Part shown: one piece after another, positions 7,224-15,371 of the stretch
Layout of the letters: each line of letters begins with the position of its first letter
Position numbering within the stretch: the first letter of the stretch is position 1
Source of the DNA: Geothrix paludis
Lineage (GTDB): Bacteria; Acidobacteriota; Holophagae; Holophagales; Holophagaceae
Length of the DNA stretch: 64,000 nt
Assembly (NCBI RefSeq): GCF_022808815.1
Contig: NZ_JAKZLC010000001.1
Location: 930,001-994,000 of the forward strand
Direction of reading: 5' to 3'
The notes under the pieces: model-generated
What the model saw: the letters and a program-made list of their open reading frames with translations, nothing else
Told to the model about the DNA's origin: nothing
Database searches by the model: none
Made by a program: the position numbers and the translations under genes

Positions 7224-9019
7224 CGGCGTCCGCCCCGCTTCACCAGCGCTGAGGGAAGGGCCTGGCCATAGGACGCCGAGAACGCGGCCCGCTGCGTGGT
7301 GCCGGCCCGGGGATCCGCCGTCAGCCGGTGGGAACGGTCGGGGCTCTCGATCACGGGCACGTCCACGGCCAGCACCCGGCCCCGGTCCGCTGCCAGGACC
7401 GCGACCTTCCCGCCGGGTCCGGGGTCCGCGAGGTACCGCTGCGCCTCGGCGGCGGTCGTGGTGCGCCAGCCGTCCACCGCCAGGATCTCCATGCCGAAGC
7501 TGAGGCCTGCCCTGGCGGCTGGGCTGCCGGGAATCACGTTCTGGATGGTGGGGCCATTGGAGGCCAGTACCAGGCCTGTCCAGGATCGGGCCCGTCGCTG
7601 GGCGGTCGGGTCCTTAGCCTCTTCGGGGCCCAGGGATTCCCAGGGCGCCCGGGCTTCCATCGACAGGCCGAAGGCGCGCCGCAGAGGTGCGGGATCCAGT
7701 TCCGCACGGCCTGAGATGTAGGCGTCCCAGAAGGGACCGGGATCCTTCCCGGAGAGTTCCCGGAAGACTTGGCGCACATCCCCGTCCGTGAGGCCGGCCT
7801 CGCCATGACGCGTCCAGAGCAGGGCGAAGAGATCCGTCAGTCCGGCCTTTCCACGGCTGCCTTCCCGGATGGTGGCATCCATGAGCCAGGCCACCATCTC
7901 GCCCTTGTCGTAGTAGCTGACCGAACTGTTGGGGCTGAACTCATGCTGCTTGTAGAAGCGGATCCAGGCATCCCAGCTGGACTCCTCCAGGCTCTGCTCC
8001 AGGCGGCCGGGACGCTGCACCTGCTCGCTCCAGCACTTGGCCAGTTCCTTCGACGTGTGGCTCCAGGGCACCACGCCGGCCCGCAGCACGATCACGTGCT
8101 CCATGTACGAGGTGAGCCCCTCGTGGAACCAGAGCATCTTCGTGGGGTTTTCCCGGCTGTAGTCGAAGGGCCCCAGGACCGGATCGTGGAGCCGCTTCAC
8201 GTTCCAGGCGTGGAAGAACTCGTGGGCCACGAGCTGGTAGAGGGCGAAATAGCCCTCGGGCTTGTCGAAGGCGTGGCTGTCCGCGATGAGGCTGGTGCAG
8301 TCCCGGTGCTCGAGACCACCGCGCAGCTTGGGTGTGAAGGTGAAGAAGAAGACGTACCGCTTGAAGGGGAAGCCGCCGAAGATGGCGCCCGCGGCCTCCA
8401 CGATCTTCCGAGTGGCCTCGGCCATGCGGCCTTCATCACCGTTGTGCGGCCCCGTGAACACCAGCTCGAAGGCTGTACCGCCCGTCCTGAAGCTGCGGGT
8501 CCGGAAGGCGCCCAGCTCGAAGGGCGAATCCACGAGGGTGTCGAAGTCCTTCGCCAGGCAGGCGCCCTGCTTCTGCGGCAGGGCGGAAGCCACCTTCCAG
8601 TCGCCGGGGAAGCCCTCGAAGCGGACCTCCACGGGCCGGTCCAGCTGATCCTCCAGGTAGAGGAAAGTGGCGGCGGGGATGATCTGCGCATGGGCGGCGT
8701 CCACATGGTTCGTCCGCACGGTGAGGTCGTTCCCGTACACACGGTAGCGGAGCACGAGGTCCCGCTTGGATGCCGGAACCCGCCACCGCTGCTTGTCGAG
8801 CTTCTCCAGGGGCCGTTCCCGGCGGCCCTCCAGAATCCGCACGCGGTCCACGAACCGTGCGTAGTCCCGCACCAGATAGGAACCGGGCGTCCATGCGGGC
8901 AGCGCGGCCACCGCGCCTGAACCCAGGGCTTCGACGGGAACCGCCAGCTCGACCTCGAAGAGATGCTGGGGCAGATCCAGCGGACGGAGGGTGGCCCTGA
9001 TGGGGGCGAGCTTGGCCAT
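7220..9019 (-). CDS. M61-family metallopeptidase with C-terminal PDZ domain
   Basis: The start at 9019 (ribosome site GGGAAGGGCACC) gives 599 residues. An N-terminal beta domain is followed by a thermolysin-like catalytic domain with HEFFHAWNVKRL (HExxH, about residue 265) and the third zinc ligand in WFHEGLTSYMEH. Both are hallmarks of M61 glycyl aminopeptidases. A PDZ domain (about 500-580, NVIPGSPAARAGLSFGMEILAVDG) occupies the C-terminus. No signal peptide is evident, so the enzyme is probably cytoplasmic. M61 enzymes trim peptides with N-terminal Gly/Ala. It sits between a TetR regulator (19 bp upstream) and a glycosyltransferase with which it overlaps. An in-frame extension upstream of 9019 runs into the TetR gene and is not credible. 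Confidence 0.9.
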   Translation of the reverse strand: MAKLAPIRATLRPLDLPQHLFEVELAVPVEALGSGAVAALPAWTPGSYLVRDYARFVDRVRILEGRRERPLEKLDKQRWRVPASKRDLVLRYRVYGNDLTVRTNHVDAAHAQIIPAATFLYLEDQLDRPVEVRFEGFPGDWKVASALPQKQGACLAKDFDTLVDSPFELGAFRTRSFRTGGTAFELVFTGPHNGDEGRMAEATRKIVEAAGAIFGGFPFKRYVFFFTFTPKLRGGLEHRDCTSLIADSHAFDKPEGYFALYQLVAHEFFHAWNVKRLHDPVLGPFDYSRENPTKMLWFHEGLTSYMEHVIVLRAGVVPWSHTSKELAKCWSEQVQRPGRLEQSLEESSWDAWIRFYKQHEFSPNSSVSYYDKGEMVAWLMDATIREGSRGKAGLTDLFALLWTRHGEAGLTDGDVRQVFRELSGKDPGPFWDAYISGRAELDPAPLRRAFGLSMEARAPWESLGPEEAKDPTAQRRARSWTGLVLASNGPTIQNVIPGSPAARAGLSFGMEILAVDGWRTTTAAEAQRYLADPGPGGKVAVLAADRGRVLAVDVPVIESPDRSHRLTADPRAGTTQRAAFSASYGQALPSALVKRGGRR

Positions 9020-9038
9020 GGTGCCCTTCCCTCGAATG

Positions 9039-9740
9039 TCAGCCCTGGACGCCGTGGAGCCAGCGCTGGGCCACCCACCGCACTTCATCCCCGGTGATCT
9101 GGTACTGCGGATCGCGGAGCTTCTCTTCGATGAGCGCGCCCACCAGGGAAGTGAACAGCAGCACTTCCTTGCGCGCCTGCTCCAGGCTCGTGCCGAACAC
9201 ATGGTTCATGAAGAGGCCCAACGGGGCCAGTCCCTTCTCCACCAGGGGCATGAGGTCCCGGAATCCCGAATCCGGCGACGGCACGGCGATGGAGCGCAGG
9301 ATGAAGCCGGTGAATTCCTGGCTCTCCAGCAGCAGATCGAGATAGGCCTGGGCGAGCTTCACGCTGGCCTCGTCAATGGCCTTGACCCCCCGGATGGGCG
9401 AGGCCAGGAACGGCTCGACCAGCCTCTGGATGCGCACGGCCATGGCCGAGAGGGACACGAGGCAGAGCTGCCGGAAGAGGCCCTCCTTGCTGCCGAAGTG
9501 ATAGTAGAGGGTGGGCTTGGAGACTCCCGCCTCCTCGGCCACCTCCTTCACCTGCACGCCGTCGTAGCCCTTGGCGGCGAAATGGGAAAGCGCCGACAGC
9601 AGCAGGCGGGCCTTGAGGTCGCCGCCCTCGCTGAGCCGCGCCAGCGCGTGGTGGAAGCTCACGCCGGCCTGGGCCCCGAGGGCGTCGGGCCCGAAGACCG
9701 GCACCATCTCTTTGAGACCGTGGTCGGGAACTGTGGACAT
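9039..9740 (-). CDS. TetR/AcrR-family transcriptional regulator
   Basis: The 233-residue one-component regulator has a TetR helix-turn-helix (about residues 40-90: ARLLLSALSHFAAKGYDGV, then EVAEEAGVSKPTLYYHFGSKEGLF). The helical C-terminal ligand-binding domain has no recognisable ligand. An N-terminal stretch of about 38 residues precedes the DNA-binding domain, so an internal start is possible. It is followed by the M61 peptidase and a glycosyltransferase in the same direction, which it may control or merely be co-transcribed with. A MITE-like element is inserted 60 bp upstream of its start, in the expected promoter region. Confidence 0.9.
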   Translation of the reverse strand: MSTVPDHGLKEMVPVFGPDALGAQAGVSFHHALARLSEGGDLKARLLLSALSHFAAKGYDGVQVKEVAEEAGVSKPTLYYHFGSKEGLFRQLCLVSLSAMAVRIQRLVEPFLASPIRGVKAIDEASVKLAQAYLDLLLESQEFTGFILRSIAVPSPDSGFRDLMPLVEKGLAPLGLFMNHVFGTSLEQARKEVLLFTSLVGALIEEKLRDPQYQITGDEVRWVAQRWLHGVQG

Positions 9741-9800
9741 AGGCTGCCTCGGAGGTAGTCCAGTCTGCCACGGTTGAGCCTACTTCTGGTTAAGAGACCT

Positions 9801-10074
9801 TAGGGCCTGTTTTCAAAGTGGGACGCCGCCGCGACGCTGCCCAGCCGCGCTCATGGCAAGGCGGCGGCCGAGGGGCGATGCGGGACATCGTTCGAGGCCG
9901 GCAACGCAGCCAGGGGTGCGGCGGGGCAGCGTCCCGGAGGGCACGGGGCGGCGCCCGGCGCGATGCTGCGTCAAGCTCCTCGTCGATGGGTCCACCATCG
10001 CCTTCGTCGCTGTCCTTGCCTCGCTTGGGCGGCGCCCCTTGCGCGGCCACGCCCCACTTTGAAAACAGGCCCTA
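9801..10074. mobile_element. MITE-like element, copy A (270 bp plus TA duplication)
   Basis: The segment 9803-10072 is bounded by perfect 20-bp terminal inverted repeats, GGGCCTGTTTTCAAAGTGGG. The similarity extends imperfectly to about 31 bp, and the ends are flanked by TA on both sides (9801-9802 and 10073-10074). It encodes no credible protein. A near-identical copy in the opposite orientation is at 22262-22601. The structure (short, non-coding, inverted termini, TA target duplication) is that of a non-autonomous element mobilised by an IS630/Tc1-like or TA-duplicating IS5-group transposase. The parent family is inference. It fills the gap between miaE and the TetR gene. The final G of the miaE stop codon TAG is the first base of the element. 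Confidence 0.85.
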
Positions 10075-10668
10075 ATGGACCGCAGACCTCCAGGGCTGGG
10101 TCCGGATCGCTTCCGCCTCCCGGTCCAGCCACCAGTCCAGCCGCAGCTGGGTGGCCTCCCGGCCGAACCGCTCCTCCGCCAGGCTCCGGTAGGCCTGGGC
10201 GTGGCCGGCCTCGCACCGTTCCAGCTCCAGCAGGAAGGCCAGCCAGGGGGCGGATCCCAGGGTCGGATGAGTCGCGGCGGCGCGCTCCAGCAGCCAGAGC
10301 CGCTCGCAGCTGCGGGCCTCGATGAGGGCGGCGATGAGCAGCTGGTCCAGCAGCCCCTTGGAGGCCGACCGGTGGAGCGCCTGGGCGTAGGGGTTCCCCC
10401 GGTCGGGACGCAGGGTCCAGCCGAAGCCCTGGAGGCCCTCCAGCACTCGGCGGTAGTGATCCAGCTCCTCCTCCGCCAGCCGCTCCAGCAACCCCGCGGC
10501 CCGGGCCATGTCGCCCAGGTGGCGGGCCAGGTTCATGGCTGTGAGGGCCGCCTTCTTTTCGCAGTGGGCGTGGTCGGATAGCAGGGCTTCCGGGTCCGCC
10601 AGGGCGGCCTCGGCCCATTCGAAGGGGGTCTCGGCCCGGAGGGCCAGGGGTGGCGTAAAGGCGTTCAT
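10072..10668 (-). CDS. miaE: tRNA-(ms2io6A)-hydroxylase-like diiron protein MiaE
   Basis: The 198-residue protein belongs to the MiaE ferritin-like diiron family, which hydroxylates the isopentenyl group of modified A37 in tRNA. The iron-ligand helices are visible: DHAHCEKKAALTAMNLA, AEEELDHYRRVL, IEARSCERLWLL and ELERCEAGHAQAY, giving the expected ExxH and E...ExxH ligand sets. The length matches the family. It overlaps by 4 bp with the upstream EamA transporter gene. The stop codon TAG straddles the edge of the MITE (TA from the target duplication, G from the element). The reconstructed empty site would read TAA, so the protein is not altered. Confidence 0.85.
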   Translation of the reverse strand: MNAFTPPLALRAETPFEWAEAALADPEALLSDHAHCEKKAALTAMNLARHLGDMARAAGLLERLAEEELDHYRRVLEGLQGFGWTLRPDRGNPYAQALHRSASKGLLDQLLIAALIEARSCERLWLLERAAATHPTLGSAPWLAFLLELERCEAGHAQAYRSLAEERFGREATQLRLDWWLDREAEAIRTQPWRSAVH

Positions 10669-11513
10669 GGCCTTGCTCCAGTGAGGCCGTTCAAGCCGAG
10701 GGCGCAGGCGATCACCGCGCCGCCGGCCGCGAGTCTCGGCCAGTCCACGGCTTCACGGAACACCAGGCCCGAGGCCAGGATGGCCAGGGGGATCTTCATG
10801 TTGTTGAAGATGGCCAGGGTGCCGATGTCCGTCCGCCGGGCCCCGGCATTGAAGAGGAAGAAACCCAGGCCCGACGCCACGGCGCCGAGGTAGACCAGCA
10901 CCGCCCATTGGCGCAGGCCCATGGCGGAAATCCGGGCCCAAGGGATGGAGGGCGCGGCCATGGCCACGGCCACCACGGAAGCCCCCAGGTAGAGCAGGCC
11001 CATGAGGTCGCGATCCCGCTTGCCCGACGCCGGCGCCAGGCGCCGGTAGAGCACCTGGCCCAGGGCGAAGCAGAGGTTCGCGGCCTGCATGAGCAGGAAG
11101 CCCAGGAGGATCCCGCGGCGCCCCAGCCCCGACCACACGCAGATGCCCGTCCCCAGCACGGCCAGGGCGGCCGTGAGGAGGAACATCCACGACATGCGGC
11201 CGTCCAGAAGGTCGCTCACCAGGGTCACCAAGAGGGGCGTGAAGATGGTGAAGAGCGCCACCTCCGAGGAGCGCAGCCAGTGGAAGGAGGCGATGTAGAG
11301 CAGGTACATCAGACCGAACTGGAGGGCGCCGATGCCGGCGAAGGCCAGGACCTGCCTCCGCGTGAGGCCCCTGGAATCCAGAAAGGGTAGGAACACCAGG
11401 GCCGCCAGGAGGGTCCGCATGGCCGTCACGAAGGGCGCCCCGAGCTCGCTCACCTGGGCCGTGAGACCGAAGGACAAGGCCCAGAGAATCGAGACGATCA
11501 TCAGCAGGGACAT
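10665..11513 (-). CDS. EamA-family (DMT superfamily) transporter
   Basis: The 282-residue integral membrane protein has about ten hydrophobic helices and the two-repeat EamA organisation (WALSFGLTAQ at the start, AMRTLLAALVFLPFL, then a second half beginning AANLCFALGQVLYRRL). These carriers export metabolites or take up small solutes in the inner membrane. No substrate can be read from the sequence. The first residues are already in the first membrane helix, so the true start could be slightly upstream. It is translationally coupled to miaE, and the DUF2520 gene precedes it. Confidence 0.8.
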   Translation of the reverse strand: MSLLMIVSILWALSFGLTAQVSELGAPFVTAMRTLLAALVFLPFLDSRGLTRRQVLAFAGIGALQFGLMYLLYIASFHWLRSSEVALFTIFTPLLVTLVSDLLDGRMSWMFLLTAALAVLGTGICVWSGLGRRGILLGFLLMQAANLCFALGQVLYRRLAPASGKRDRDLMGLLYLGASVVAVAMAAPSIPWARISAMGLRQWAVLVYLGAVASGLGFFLFNAGARRTDIGTLAIFNNMKIPLAILASGLVFREAVDWPRLAAGGAVIACALGLNGLTGARP

Positions 11514-11535
11514 GAGGCTCCGGGGCGGATTCGGT

Positions 11536-12171
11536 TCAGTCGAGGCTTCGGCCCAGTGTCAGGAAGATGTCCCGCCAGGGCTCGGGCAGGGCTTCGGCAT
11601 CCCGGGCGATGGTGGCCTCGTCGCCGCGCACGAACGGGCCCGTGCGTCCCGCGGATCCGAGGGCGGCCACGTTGCGCAGGGTGGCCTCCGCCAGCGGAAG
11701 CAGGCCCCGGCCCGGCAGCGCCACGCCCCGGGCGCGCAGCAGGGCCTCGGCTCCCAGCCACAGCGAGGCGGCGTGGCCCGAGGTGAGCACCGCCGCCGCG
11801 TGGTAGAGCGGCTTCAGCTCCGCGGGCAGGTCGAAGGCCGCGAAGCCCAGATCCCCGAAAGCCCTCCGCAGGCCGTCCGGCACCGCGCCCGTGATGGCCA
11901 GGGGCGTGCCCTTCCAGTCCCGGGCCTGCCCGTCGAAGCTGGTGAGCGGATGAGCACAGGGCACGCCCGGCAGATGCAGGCTGCCCGCCAGGTGCACGCA
12001 GCGCCCGAGGAAGGCCTGGGCCAGCTCGGCCACCGCCCGGTCCGGCACCGCCAGGATCACCAGACCATCTGGCCGGGCGCCGTGATCCAGCAGGCCCGCC
12101 CGCGGCCCCCAGGCCGCCGCCAGCGCGCGGCCGGCGCGGCCCCGGCCCAGGATGGTGAACTCGGGAGTCAT
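11536..12171 (-). CDS. Rossmann-like/DUF2520 domain protein (putative NAD(P)-dependent oxidoreductase)
   Basis: The 211-residue protein has an N-terminal dinucleotide fold (FTILGRGRAGRALAAAW, then LVILAVPDRAVAELA). An all-helical C-terminal domain resembling 6-phosphogluconate or pantoate dehydrogenases follows (HAAAVLTSGHAASLW, ALGSAGRTGPFVRGD with the TGP motif). This is the usual arrangement of the Rossmann_2/DUF2520 family, whose biochemical role is not established. The ATG at 12171 was preferred over an in-frame TTG 18 bp upstream. It lies 22 bp before the EamA gene, so probably in one operon with EamA and miaE. Confidence 0.75.
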   Translation of the reverse strand: MTPEFTILGRGRAGRALAAAWGPRAGLLDHGARPDGLVILAVPDRAVAELAQAFLGRCVHLAGSLHLPGVPCAHPLTSFDGQARDWKGTPLAITGAVPDGLRRAFGDLGFAAFDLPAELKPLYHAAAVLTSGHAASLWLGAEALLRARGVALPGRGLLPLAEATLRNVAALGSAGRTGPFVRGDEATIARDAEALPEPWRDIFLTLGRSLD

Positions 12172-12538
12172 GGGGATAGTGTGGCGCAAATCGGTCCTCA
12201 GTCCTCGGCATTCAGTCCTCAGTCCAGAGTCAGGGCTCTATCCCCTTACCCGGTTATCGACGAGCCTCAGCCTGACCAAGGGCTTCAAAAGCCTCCACGA
12301 AGGGCACAAAGAAGAAAACAAAGGCCACGAAGACAGGCACCAGCGTTTCCGCTTAGGACATCCGGGCCTCTGGCCCCCGGTCACGCATCGCGCGACCGGC
12401 TTCGCGGGCGACGGGATGTCCGTGATGGGTCAAGTTCCCTTCGCGCTCTTCGTGCGCCCGCAAGGCGTCTTCGTGCTCTTCGTGGAGATCTTTTTTGGCT
12501 GAGGCTCGCCGATCATTGGATTCCCTTAGACTTCCCCC
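12172..12538. repeat. Non-coding repeat-rich intergenic region with nested inverted repeats
   Basis: No gene is visible between the divergent genes at 12171 and 12539. It holds a short tandem-like motif (TCAGTCCTC occurring twice at about 12197-12223) and an inverted-repeat unit. The unit has outer arms CGAGCCTCAGCC (12261-12272) and GGCTGAGGCTCG (12497-12508). Inner arms at 12293-12312 and 12468-12487 match at 18 of 20 positions and are built of CACGAAG-like units. A central pair GGACATCC/GGATGTCC lies at 12356-12363 and 12414-12421. The nested symmetry suggests a foldable repeat element of about 248 bp. The promoters of both flanking genes must also lie here, but none is clear. Confidence 0.6.
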
Positions 12539-13243
12539 ATGTCGCGCCCCTCATCCGCCCCCTGGGCCCTGCCGCCCGAGCTGCCCTGGCCGCGGTTCCT
12601 GCGGATGCTCCGGCATCCGGAGCCGCCCCGGGGATGGCTGGAGGCGGCGGCGGACCTTCCGGAGCTGAAGAAGCGCCCCCTGCTCCTCCGGTGGATCGCC
12701 CAGCACCCCAAGGCCACTGCCCACCTGCGCGCCTCGCTCATGATGCGCCTGCCCTGGCGGGCCCTGGCGGCGGTGGCGGTGGATCCGGCGGCCCACCCCC
12801 AGGCGCGCCAGCAGGCCATCGAGAAACTCCAGCAGCAGTGGACGGCCATGACCACCGGCGAGCGCCGCAGCCTCGCCCTGCACGCCCCGCGGCCCCTGTG
12901 GGCCCTGGTGTGGCGGGCTCCCGACGCGGGCGTGCTGGCCGCTTTCCTCCAGAATCCCAAGCTGGGCCTGGAGGCCCTGGTGGCACTCATCCAGCCGCCT
13001 CTGCGCCCCGCTCAGGCCGAAGCCCTGGCCACCTCTCGCTGGCGCGAGGTGGGCCCCGTGGCAGACCAGATGCTGCGCGCCCTGGACCGCAGCCTGGCCC
13101 TGCCGGAATCCGGCCTGGCCCTCGGGCATGCCGCCCCCTGGATCAGGGCCCTGGACGAGGATGCCCGTATCCTCGCCGCCAGCCGGATCCTGACGCCCGC
13201 CCTGCGCCGGATGGTGCATCCGCGGCGGGAATCGGAGGGCTGA
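12539..13243 (+). CDS. Hypothetical helical-repeat protein
   Basis: The 234-residue cytoplasmic protein has no signal peptide or membrane helix. It is rich in Leu/Ala/Arg and appears to be almost all helix, with short paired helices of about 25-30 residues (LLLRWIAQHPKATAHLRASL, MMRLPWRALAAVAVDP, AFLQNPKLGLEALVALI). This resembles a HEAT-like solenoid, but no family can be named with certainty. Codon use is like its neighbours. It is a single-gene unit, convergent with the acyl-CoA dehydrogenase and divergent from the DUF2520 gene across a repeat-rich spacer. There is no strong ribosome-binding site before the ATG, so the start is moderately certain. Confidence 0.65.
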   Translation: MSRPSSAPWALPPELPWPRFLRMLRHPEPPRGWLEAAADLPELKKRPLLLRWIAQHPKATAHLRASLMMRLPWRALAAVAVDPAAHPQARQQAIEKLQQQWTAMTTGERRSLALHAPRPLWALVWRAPDAGVLAAFLQNPKLGLEALVALIQPPLRPAQAEALATSRWREVGPVADQMLRALDRSLALPESGLALGHAAPWIRALDEDARILAASRILTPALRRMVHPRRESEG

Positions 13244-13273
13244 AGGCGCGAGAGGGGCCTCCAGGGAGGCCGG

Positions 13274-14530
13274 TCACTCGAAGGCCTTCTCCTCCGGAGC
13301 CTCGGCGTTCACCGCATCGGCCTCCAGGTCGCGGCCTGGCAGGGGCGCTTTGAGGAACTCGCGGTAGAACTCGTGCTGGATGACGAGGTCCATGATCTCA
13401 TTGGTTCCCGTCCAGATGAGGATGAGCCGGATGTCGCGGAGGAGCCGCTCCAGCGGGTAGACGTTGGTGTAGCCGATGCCGCCCAGCACCTGCATGGCGT
13501 GGTTCACCACGGTCCAGGCCGTGTCCGTAGCGAACTTCTTGGACTCGGAAACCATGCGGCGGACCCGCCCCGGGGCGATGCCGCCGTGGTCGATGGCACG
13601 GCCCGTCTCCCGGCACAGGGCGCGGGCCGCCTCAAGCTGCGTGAGGGACTCGGCGATCTTGAAGGAGACGCCTTCGAAGCGCCGGATCTCCTGGCCGAAG
13701 GCCTTGCGCTTGGCTGCGTAGCGCGCGGCGATCTCCAGCCCGGCCCGGGCCATGCCCAGGGCCCCGCCCGCGCTGGTCATGCGCTCGGGGATCATCATCT
13801 GGTCGAAGACCTCGGCCCCCTGCCCGATCCCGGCCTCACCGCCCAGCACCTGGGCCATGGGCACACGGCAGTTCCGGAACCGGAGCCGTCCGGTGCCGCT
13901 GCCCCGGGTGCCCATCAGCCCGTAGACGTGCTCCACGGTCAGGCCCTCGCCCCGCTCCACGAGGAAGGCCGTGATGGATCGCCGGGGATCGCCAACGTCC
14001 GAGGTGCGTGCGTAGACCAGGAAGACGTCCGCCCCTTCGGCACCCACCACGAACCGCTTCTGGCCCTCGAGGATGAAGGAATCTCCGTCCCGGACGGCGC
14101 GGGTGGCGGCTCCGAAGAAGTCCGATCCGCCCCGGGGCTCGGTGAGCGCTTCGGCAGGGGCAAGCGTCCCGGCGATCATCGGCGCCAGGTAGCGGCGCTT
14201 CTGCTCCTCGGTCCCGAAGTGGACCAGCGCCTCGCCCACGATGGACACCAACGAGTAGAGGCAGCCGAGGGAGGTCCCCAGAACGCCGACCTCCTCCAGG
14301 GCAGCCAGTTCCGCGGTCCAGGGCAGCGCGCGGCCCCCGTAGGCCTCCGGGAAGCGCAGCCCCAGGAGGCGTCTCCGCCCGGCATCCGCGAGGAAACCCT
14401 TGGGATACCGCACCCGTTCCGCGTCCATGTCCAGAAGGAGGTCCCGGGGCACGGCCTTGACGAAGGCCCGGATTTCCTCCCGCAGGCCCCGGGTCCGCTC
14501 ATCCAGGAGTTCGTCCGGGCAGGTGGTCAT
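13274..14530 (-). CDS. Acyl-CoA dehydrogenase (isovaleryl/long-chain-type active-site arrangement)
   Basis: This flavoenzyme of 418 residues oxidises acyl-CoA thioesters to enoyl-CoA. The FAD and substrate motifs are present ([42 protein letters not shown]). The usual catalytic Glu just before the GTNEI motif is Thr374 (WTGTNEIM). Instead Glu249 in [14 protein letters not shown] sits at the position used by isovaleryl-CoA and long-chain dehydrogenases, so this enzyme probably belongs to that branch. The exact chain specificity is not readable. The elbB gene lies immediately upstream on the same strand. No electron-transfer flavoprotein genes are nearby. Confidence 0.9.
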   Translation of the reverse strand: MTTCPDELLDERTRGLREEIRAFVKAVPRDLLLDMDAERVRYPKGFLADAGRRRLLGLRFPEAYGGRALPWTAELAALEEVGVLGTSLGCLYSLVSIVGEALVHFGTEEQKRRYLAPMIAGTLAPAEALTEPRGGSDFFGAATRAVRDGDSFILEGQKRFVVGAEGADVFLVYARTSDVGDPRRSITAFLVERGEGLTVEHVYGLMGTRGSGTGRLRFRNCRVPMAQVLGGEAGIGQGAEVFDQMMIPERMTSAGGALGMARAGLEIAARYAAKRKAFGQEIRRFEGVSFKIAESLTQLEAARALCRETGRAIDHGGIAPGRVRRMVSESKKFATDTAWTVVNHAMQVLGGIGYTNVYPLERLLRDIRLILIWTGTNEIMDLVIQHEFYREFLKAPLPGRDLEADAVNAEAPEEKAFE

Positions 14531-14546
14531 GGGACCTCCGGCCTTC

Positions 14547-15224
14547 TCAGCAACGCTTCAGGACTTCGGCCACGCAGCGCTCGATGCCGACCCATACGTC
14601 GCTCAACCGCGCGTCGTCGAACATGTAGGCCGGTGTGGTGACGAGCTTGCAGGCCTCGTCGATGACGATCTCCCGCGAATCCGGCGTGTCCTTGTGATGC
14701 TGGCCCAGCTTGTTGACGGCCGCGGCACAGCCCGCGTCGTTGCCCAGGGTGAGGCTGGCGGAGGCCCGGCCAGAGAGGGCCAGGGCCACCAGGGCCGGGG
14801 CGATACAGATGGCGCCCACGGGTTTCTTCGCGTCGAAGAACGCGCGCACAAAGGCGGCCACGTCCGGCCGCACGTCGGCTTCGGCGCCCTTGAAAGCGAA
14901 GCTGCAGTGGTTCTTGGCCACGCCGTACCCGCCCGGCATCACCAGGGCGTCGTAGTCGCCGGCCTTGGCTTGGGCGAGGTCCAGGCACTGACCCACCCGG
15001 GCGATGCGGCTGGATTCCTCCAGGATGTTGCGGGCGGCGCCGGGCACGGGCTGGCCCGTGACGTGGTTGATGACGTGGTGCTGGTCCGCATTGGGCGCGA
15101 TGCACTGGAAGGCGGCTCCGTGCTGGTCCAGGGCCAGCAGCGTGAGCACCGCCTCGCGCACCTCCGCGCCGTCCAGGTGGCCGCAACCGGCCAGCAGCAC
15201 CGCGACCTTGGGGGTCTTCGCCAT
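14547..15224 (-). CDS. elbB: ElbB-like glyoxalase (DJ-1/PfpI superfamily)
   Basis: The 225-residue protein has the ElbB pattern: [19 protein letters not shown] at the N-terminus, then [48 protein letters not shown] and the C-terminal [20 protein letters not shown]. ElbB (isoprenoid-biosynthesis enhancing protein) has weak glyoxalase activity in E. coli and belongs to the class I glutamine amidotransferase-like DJ-1 fold. The nucleophile elbow holds Cys in GAICIAP. It is followed 16 bp later by the acyl-CoA dehydrogenase gene and preceded by a copy of the genome-dispersed GAGAACGCGG-type repeat. Confidence 0.9.
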   Translation of the reverse strand: MAKTPKVAVLLAGCGHLDGAEVREAVLTLLALDQHGAAFQCIAPNADQHHVINHVTGQPVPGAARNILEESSRIARVGQCLDLAQAKAGDYDALVMPGGYGVAKNHCSFAFKGAEADVRPDVAAFVRAFFDAKKPVGAICIAPALVALALSGRASASLTLGNDAGCAAAVNKLGQHHKDTPDSREIVIDEACKLVTTPAYMFDDARLSDVWVGIERCVAEVLKRC

Positions 15225-15259
15225 GGGAGCCTCCTGATTTGTAGGTCGATTATCCCTCT

Positions 15260-15342
15260 AAAGACAAACCGCCAACCGCAGAGAACGCGGAGAGCGCAGA
15301 GAAAAAACATTCCTTCCCCGGCGTTCTCAGCGATCTCCGCGG
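15260..15342. repeat. Dispersed intergenic repeat, copy 1 (degenerate hairpin)
   Basis: The 28-nt core at 15276-15303 is the same as the left arm at 20554-20581 (one base different) and the reverse complement of 37376-37403. It is preceded by the shared AAAGACAAAC leader. The expected right arm is present only in degraded form (about 15319-15342). It lies between elbB and the aminotransferase, in the only gap there. Confidence 0.75.
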
Positions 15343-15371
15343 CGAGCCAGCTGTTCGATTAACCTAGCCCC

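Noticed and set aside
9803-10072. Small open frames inside the MITE-like elements as a possible transposase
   Set aside because: They are under 120 codons, Arg/Pro-rich, present on both strands, and show no DDE or HUH motifs.
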